DNA of 56,626 nt from Burkholderia sp. BCC0322 (GTDB lineage: Bacteria > Pseudomonadota > Gammaproteobacteria > Burkholderiales > Burkholderiaceae). How positions within the stretch are numbered: position 1 is the first letter of the stretch; each line of letters opens with the position of its first letter. The stretch spans positions 1 to 56,626 of the forward strand of contig NZ_CADFDU010000023.1 in NCBI RefSeq assembly GCF_902833045.1. Reading direction: 5' to 3'. The notes below the pieces were generated by a model, which had not been told where the DNA came from, ran no database searches, and worked only from the letters and a program-made list of their open reading frames with translations. Of this stretch, positions 52,083-56,626 are shown piece by piece. Made by a program: the position numbers and the translations under genes.

Positions 52083-52634
52083 TCAGTAACCGCCCTTCTT
52101 GCCGATACCGGCGAACGGGAAGTCGTACTCGAGGGTAATGGGCTTGAACCATGCGCCCACGCCCGTTTCCTTGTCGATGTGACGGCCGAACGCCATATGG
52201 CCCGTCTGCATCGGCGGCTTGACGACCATCGTCAGGTGGTACTTGCCCGGGCCGTTCAGCTTCACGTTGTCGCCGTAGTGCGGGCCGTCGCTCGCGACCA
52301 TGCCCATCAGGTCGCCTTCCGCCTTCCACTTCGTGTCGCCCTGCTTCGTCAGCTTGTACGTGACCTGCAGGTACGGCATCCAGTCGCCTTCCGCGAAACC
52401 CGTCGGGTTGTTCTTGACCGCATGGATGTCGGCCTCGAGGTGGATGTCGGAATCCGACGCCTTGCGCATCATCCCTTCCGGATCCATCGTGATCGGCTGC
52501 AGGTACACCGCGCCGATTTCCATGCCGCCCTGGATCTGCTGCTTGCCGATCGGATATTCGGCAGCCGAGGCCGACATCGCGGCAAGCGCCGCCGCTACCG
52601 CAACCGTCGTGCGGATGAACGAAGAACCCAACAT
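52083..52634 (-). CDS. ftrA: FtrA periplasmic iron-binding protein (P19/Tp34 family)
   Basis: 183 residues from the ATG at 52634, with AAGGAG five bases upstream; an earlier in-frame GTG is less likely. A signal peptide ends SASAAEYP. The mature protein shows GGMEIGAVYLQPITMDPEGM, SDIHLEADIHAVKNN and GHMAFGRHIDKETGVGAWF, with Met, Glu and His metal ligands of the P19 fold. It binds ferrous iron in the periplasm. It is the first gene of ftrABCD and lies behind a Fur box. Confidence 0.93.
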   Translation of the reverse strand: MLGSSFIRTTVAVAAALAAMSASAAEYPIGKQQIQGGMEIGAVYLQPITMDPEGMMRKASDSDIHLEADIHAVKNNPTGFAEGDWMPYLQVTYKLTKQGDTKWKAEGDLMGMVASDGPHYGDNVKLNGPGKYHLTMVVKPPMQTGHMAFGRHIDKETGVGAWFKPITLEYDFPFAGIGKKGGY

Positions 52635-52718
52635 GGACACTCCTTGTTATTTGATCTGGAACCATGTGAACCGACCGCCAGGCCGGCCCACTGAAACACT
52701 AACGCGACGAAGAACGTT

Positions 52719-52740
52719 AATGCGAACAATTCTCAATAAT
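52719..52740. promoter_or_regulatory. Fur box of the ftrABCD promoter
   Basis: On the minus strand TGAGAAT, one base, GTTCGCA agrees with the 7-1-7 Fur pattern TGATAAT-N-ATTATCA at the key positions, flanked by ATTATT. It lies 85-105 bases upstream of the ftrA start in an A+T-rich segment. Confidence 0.72.
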
Positions 52741-52853
52741 TGCGAAGTTTAGCACCGAACCTGTTTCGGAACAAACGGCGAGCCGTGTAAACCCCTGATC
52801 CGACAAGGCTTACAGGCTCCCTACCGCAGGGGCTAGGTGACGCTTGGAAAGAT

Positions 52854-54944
52854 TTACCGGCCGCCGTTGACGTGATCGCCGACGTTCGCACCGAACACGC
52901 GCTCACGCAGCAGCGCAAGTTGGTCGCGGGTCGCGGCGGCCTTCTCGAACTCGAGGTTCTTCGCGTAGTCGGCCATCTGCTTCTCGAGGCGCTTGATTTC
53001 CTTGGCGAGCTGCTTTTCCGACATGTCCTCGAATTTCGCGCGCTGCTGCGCTTCTTTCAGCTCGGCGCGTGCCTCGTCCGCGTTGTAGACGCCGTCGATG
53101 ATGTCCTTGATGCGCTTCACGACACCGCGCGGCGTGATGCCCATCTTCTCGTTGTGCGCGATCTGCTTCGCACGGCGCCGCTCGGTCTCGCCGATCGCAC
53201 GCTTCATCGACTCGGTCATGTTGTCCGCGTAGAGGATCGCCTTGCCGTTCACGTTCCGCGCCGCGCGGCCGATCGTCTGGATCAGCGAGCGCTCCGCGCG
53301 CAGGAAGCCTTCCTTGTCCGCGTCGAGGATCGCGACGAGCGACACCTCGGGAATGTCGAGCCCTTCCCGCAGCAGGTTGATCCCGACCAGCACGTCGAAC
53401 GTGCCGAGCCGCAGGTCGCGGATGATCTCGACGCGCTCGACCGTGTCGATGTCGCTGTGCAGGTAACGCACCTTGACCCCGTGATCGGCGAGAAACTCGG
53501 TGAGCTGCTCGGCCATGCGCTTCGTCAGCACGGTGATCAGCACGCGCTCCTCGGCCTTCACGCGCGCGTTGATCTCGGCCAGCACGTCGTCGACCTGCGA
53601 GCTCGCCGGCCGCACTTCGATTTCCGGATCGACGAGGCCCGTCGGCCGCACGACCTGTTCGGCGATCTGCCCGGTCACGCGCTTCTCGTAGTCTGCCGGC
53701 GTGGCCGACACGAACACGACCTGGCGCATCTTGCGTTCGAACTCCGGAAACTTGAGCGGCCGGTTGTCCAGCGCCGACGGCAACCGGAACCCGTAGTTGA
53801 CGAGGTTTTCCTTGCGCGCGCGATCGCCGTTGTACATGCCGTTCAACTGGCCGATCAGTACGTGCGATTCGTCGAGCAGCATCAGCGCATCGGGCGGCAG
53901 GTAGTCGACGAGGGTCGGCGGCGGATCGCCAGGCGCCGCGCCCGAGAAATGCCGCGAGTAGTTCTCGATGCCCTTGCAGAAGCCGAGCTCCTGCAGCATC
54001 TCGAGGTCGAAGCGCGTACGCTGCTCGAGGCGCTGCGCCTCGACGAGCTTGCCGTCGCGGTGGAAGAACTCGAGGCGTTCGCGCAATTCGTCCTTGATCG
54101 TCTCGACCGCGCGCATCACGGTGTCACGCGGCGTCACGTAGTGCGACGACGGATACACGGTGAAGCGCGGGATCTTCTGCCGCACGCGCCCCGTCAGCGG
54201 GTCGAACAGCTGCAGCGTCTCCACCTCGTCGTCGAACAGTTCGACGCGCACGGCCAGCTCCGCGTGTTCGGCCGGGAAGATGTCGATCGTGTCGCCGCGC
54301 ACGCGGAACGTGCCGCGTTGGAAATCCTGCTCGTTGCGCGTGTACTGCATCGCGATCAGCCGCGCGATCACGTCACGCTGGCCGAGCTTGTCTCCGGCGC
54401 GCAGCGTCAGGATCATCTGGTGGTATTCGGACGGGTTGCCGATACCGTAGATCGCCGACACCGTCGCGACGATCACGACGTCGCGGCGCTCCATCAGGCT
54501 CTTCGTCGCCGACAGCCGCATCTGCTCGATGTGCTCGTTGATCGACGAGTCCTTTTCGATGAACAGGTCGCGCTGCGGCACGTACGCTTCAGGCTGGTAA
54601 TAGTCGTAGTACGACACGAAATATTCGACCGCATTGCGCGGGAAGAACTCGCGAAATTCCGAATAGAGCTGCGCGGCAAGCGTCTTGTTCGGCGCGAACA
54701 CGATCGCCGGGCGGCCGAGCCGCGCGATCGTGTTCGCCATCGTGAAGGTCTTGCCCGAGCCCGTCACACCGAGGAGCGTCTGGAACGAGAGACCATCCTC
54801 GACCCCTTCGACGAGCGTCTCTATCGCGGTCGGCTGATCGCCTGCGGGCGGATACGGTTGATACAGCTGGAACGGCGACCCTTCGAAGGTCACGAATTTC
54901 GATTCGTCGAGCGCGTCGCCGGTTTCGGCTTTATGTTCGGACAT
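52854..54944 (-). CDS. uvrB: Excinuclease ABC subunit B
   Basis: 696 residues from the ATG at 54944 ([20 protein letters not shown]); a longer in-frame reading upstream is not supported. Walker A is GVTGSGKT (59-66). The beta-hairpin that clamps DNA is [15 protein letters not shown]. Walker B is LMLLDESH. Helicase motifs V-VI are [20 protein letters not shown] and [18 protein letters not shown]. The UVR domain that binds UvrC is at the C-terminus ([20 protein letters not shown]). UvrB verifies damage for nucleotide-excision repair. I see no LexA box upstream. Confidence 0.97.
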   Translation of the reverse strand: MSEHKAETGDALDESKFVTFEGSPFQLYQPYPPAGDQPTAIETLVEGVEDGLSFQTLLGVTGSGKTFTMANTIARLGRPAIVFAPNKTLAAQLYSEFREFFPRNAVEYFVSYYDYYQPEAYVPQRDLFIEKDSSINEHIEQMRLSATKSLMERRDVVIVATVSAIYGIGNPSEYHQMILTLRAGDKLGQRDVIARLIAMQYTRNEQDFQRGTFRVRGDTIDIFPAEHAELAVRVELFDDEVETLQLFDPLTGRVRQKIPRFTVYPSSHYVTPRDTVMRAVETIKDELRERLEFFHRDGKLVEAQRLEQRTRFDLEMLQELGFCKGIENYSRHFSGAAPGDPPPTLVDYLPPDALMLLDESHVLIGQLNGMYNGDRARKENLVNYGFRLPSALDNRPLKFPEFERKMRQVVFVSATPADYEKRVTGQIAEQVVRPTGLVDPEIEVRPASSQVDDVLAEINARVKAEERVLITVLTKRMAEQLTEFLADHGVKVRYLHSDIDTVERVEIIRDLRLGTFDVLVGINLLREGLDIPEVSLVAILDADKEGFLRAERSLIQTIGRAARNVNGKAILYADNMTESMKRAIGETERRRAKQIAHNEKMGITPRGVVKRIKDIIDGVYNADEARAELKEAQQRAKFEDMSEKQLAKEIKRLEKQMADYAKNLEFEKAAATRDQLALLRERVFGANVGDHVNGGR

Positions 54945-55207
54945 GGAATGCGGCCGGAGCGAGGGCAAAGAAAGCATTCTAGCGCTTCGCGGCCTCGCGA
55001 ACTGCTGTCGGCTCCTGACGAGCGGTGGCCGCACGGCATCTCGATTTGCCGCCGAATTTCGCCGCCGATTCGTCGCCCCCGCCTGCACGAATTCGCTACA
55101 ATGTCAGGCTGCTGCGCTTTCCGGCGTCGTGCCTGCCCGCACGCGGTCCGCCGCGCCCGCCCCGCTCGTTGAAAGCCTGACCCTCTTTTCACTACTGCCG
55201 AATCATC

Positions 55208-56407
55208 ATGTCGCTCTTCTCCGCTGTCCAGCTTGCTCCCCGCGACCCGATCCTGGGCCTGAACGAAGCCTTCAACGCCGATACGCGTCCGACCAAGGTC
55301 AATCTCGGCGTCGGTGTGTACACGAACGAAGAAGGCAAGATTCCGCTGCTGCGCGCGGTTCGCGAAGCAGAGAAGGTGCGTGTCGAGGCCGGCCTGCCCC
55401 GCGGCTACCTGCCGATCGACGGCATCGCTGCCTACGATGCGGCCGTGCAGAAACTGCTGCTCGGCAACGACTCGCCGCTGATCGCGGCAGGTCGCGTGGT
55501 CACGGCCCAGGCACTGGGCGGCACGGGCGCGCTGAAGATCGGCGCCGATTTCCTGCGCACCGTGAACCCGAACGTGAAGGTCGCGATCAGCGATCCGAGC
55601 TGGGAAAACCATCGCGCGCTGTTCGAAGCAGCCGGCTTCGAAGTCGTTGCGTACCCGTATTACGACGCTGCCACCAACGGCGTGAACTTCGAAGGCATGC
55701 TGTCGGCATTGAACGGCTATGCGGCAGGTACGGTCGTCGTGCTGCACGCGTGCTGCCACAACCCGACCGGCGTGGACCTGACCGAAGCGCAATGGCAACA
55801 GGTCGTCGACGTCGTGAAGGCGCGCAACCTCGTGCCGTTCCTCGACATGGCCTACCAGGGCTTCGGCGAGAACATCGAGGCCGATGCTGCGGCCGTGCGC
55901 CTGTTCGCCGCGGCCGACCTGAACGCATTCGTGTCGTCGTCGTTCTCGAAGTCGTTCTCGCTGTACGGCGAGCGCGTCGGCGCACTGTCGATCATTACGT
56001 CGAGCAAGGAAGAAGCGACGCGCGTGCTGTCGCAACTGAAGCGCGTGATCCGCACGAACTACTCGAACCCGCCGACCCATGGCGGCGCCGTGGTCGCAGC
56101 GGTGCTCGCATCGCCGGAACTGCACGCTTCGTGGGTGCAGGAACTCGGTGAAATGCGCGATCGCATCCGCGCGATGCGCAACGGTCTCGTCGAGCGCCTG
56201 AAGGCTAGCGGCGTCGATCGCGACTTCAGCTTCATCAACGCACAGCGCGGGATGTTCTCGTATTCGGGCCTGACCTCGGCGCAAGTCGATCGCCTGCGCG
56301 AAGAGTTCGGCATCTATGCGGTCGGCACGGGCCGGATCTGCGTTGCAGCACTGAACACGCGCAACCTCGACGCAGTCGCCAATGCAATCGCGGCCGTCCT
56401 GAAGTAA
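55208..56407 (+). CDS. tyrB: Aromatic amino acid / aspartate aminotransferase (class I)
   Basis: 399 residues. The PLP lysine is Lys248 in SSSFSKSFSLYGERVGAL. ACCHNPTGVD (N and P) and FLDMAYQGFG (the aspartate and tyrosine that hold PLP) are visible. The length and motifs fit the AspC/TyrB branch that transaminates phenylalanine, tyrosine and aspartate with 2-oxoglutarate. A TACAAT -10-like element lies at 55097-55102. AspC against TyrB cannot be decided from sequence alone. A strong terminator follows. Confidence 0.93.
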   Translation: MSLFSAVQLAPRDPILGLNEAFNADTRPTKVNLGVGVYTNEEGKIPLLRAVREAEKVRVEAGLPRGYLPIDGIAAYDAAVQKLLLGNDSPLIAAGRVVTAQALGGTGALKIGADFLRTVNPNVKVAISDPSWENHRALFEAAGFEVVAYPYYDAATNGVNFEGMLSALNGYAAGTVVVLHACCHNPTGVDLTEAQWQQVVDVVKARNLVPFLDMAYQGFGENIEADAAAVRLFAAADLNAFVSSSFSKSFSLYGERVGALSIITSSKEEATRVLSQLKRVIRTNYSNPPTHGGAVVAAVLASPELHASWVQELGEMRDRIRAMRNGLVERLKASGVDRDFSFINAQRGMFSYSGLTSAQVDRLREEFGIYAVGTGRICVAALNTRNLDAVANAIAAVLK

Positions 56408-56456
56408 CGCGGCTTGAGCAGGCGGCAGCCGTCATCGGCCCCGCCCCGCCAAAATG

Positions 56457-56486
56457 AAAACGCACTCTACGGAGTGCGTTTTTTTA
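56457..56486. terminator. Bidirectional terminator between tyrB and the SDR gene
   Basis: ACGCACTC and GAGTGCGT pair around a TACG loop, with four A residues on the left and seven T residues on the right. It serves the plus-strand aminotransferase and may serve the convergent gene. Confidence 0.92.
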
Positions 56487-56526
56487 TGCCATTCGCCGGC
56501 GGGCAGCTACCCCGCCCGCCCCCGCA

Positions 56527-56626
56527 TCACTGCATGAACCAGCCGTGGCTGACGATGAACGACTGGCCCGTGAGCGCGGCGCTCGGGAAGGCCGACAGGA
56601 ACAGCACCGTCTGCGCGACGTCCTGA
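56527..56626 (-). CDS. 3-hydroxybutyrate dehydrogenase (SDR family), C-terminal fragment at the window edge
   Basis: The last 32 residues are visible: [20 protein letters not shown] followed by [12 protein letters not shown] and a TGA. This is the C-terminus of an SDR enzyme; the SHGWxMQ ending is characteristic of D-3-hydroxybutyrate dehydrogenases in Burkholderia and relatives, which convert 3-hydroxybutyrate to acetoacetate with NAD+. The cofactor-binding and catalytic parts lie outside the window. Confidence 0.82.
   Translation of the reverse strand, partial: QDVAQTVLFLSAFPSAALTGQSFIVSHGWFMQ

Noticed and set aside
54945-55207. LexA/SOS box upstream of uvrB
   Set aside because: I looked for a CTG(N10)CAG-type palindrome near the uvrB start and found none convincing.

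Overview
The window is high-GC (roughly two thirds G+C) chromosomal DNA that reads as a Burkholderia, most likely of the B. cepacia complex. The evidence is the gene set and order: a hutHCUDIFG operon with a hutC-type repressor, a puuD-puuA-aminotransferase block, acs next to a DUF4212/sodium:solute symporter pair, bfd-tonB-exbB-exbD, hemP, ftrABCD and uvrB-tyrB. The genus call is inference from content and codon bias; no 16S or housekeeping phylogeny is available here. Almost the whole window is ordinary core chromosome. Several short stretches hold decayed genes, repeats or candidate regulatory RNA.

Layout. 1-3007: a minus-strand polyamine (gamma-glutamyl-putrescine type) operon, preceded by a roughly 550-base leader and a 30-bp inverted-repeat operator. 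3042-11264: the complete histidine-utilisation operon on the minus strand. It has a sigma70-like promoter carrying two TTGTCTAGACAA-type HutC sites, a hairpin between hutF and hutG, and an intrinsic terminator after hutG. 11411-12313: a frameshifted gltI-like binding-protein pseudogene. 12335-14287: a phosphopantetheinyl transferase and an alpha/beta hydrolase. 14300-14640: a tandem 92-bp array made of alternating hairpins. 14824-17298: a LysR regulator, an MFS transporter and a translationally coupled 38-codon membrane peptide. 17321-21145: photolyase and a DHH phosphoesterase, interleaved with remnants of an NTF2-like, an SDR and a LuxR-type gene. 21442-26889: MFS transporter plus lactonase, an AraC regulator divergent from a fatty-acid desaturase with 17-bp direct repeats between them, and a HAD phosphatase.

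27035-31636 is a compact tellurite/toxic-anion type operon (telA, VWA protein, DUF475/TerC, TerD, and an unrecognised protein). 31902-33697 holds a TonB-receptor remnant, tRNA-Ser(GGA), a gene-free lower-GC stretch and an orphan lipoprotein; this looks like a scarred tRNA locus. 33764-38193 is acetate metabolism: acs, a terminator, then the DUF4212 and symporter genes, which must be reached by read-through or from a promoter inside acs. 38510-41701 holds a DMT exporter, a UPF0114 protein and class I fumarase.

41745-52740 is an iron-homeostasis neighbourhood. Bacterioferritin, bfd, TonB-ExbB-ExbD, hemP and the ferrous-iron importer FtrABCD lie here, with Fur-box-like sequences in front of bfr, bfd, hemP and ftrA. 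A candidate small RNA with an anti-Shine-Dalgarno-like hairpin sits between hemP and a strong terminator, and a 20-codon membrane peptide with a good ribosome binding site sits between bfd and tonB. The window closes with uvrB, an aromatic aminotransferase and the 3' end of a 3-hydroxybutyrate dehydrogenase.

I found no phage, CRISPR array, complete insertion sequence or obviously new multi-gene defence system. The most interesting unexplained items are the 92-bp hairpin array, the hemP 3' RNA, the two micro-proteins, and the long structured leader in front of the polyamine operon.
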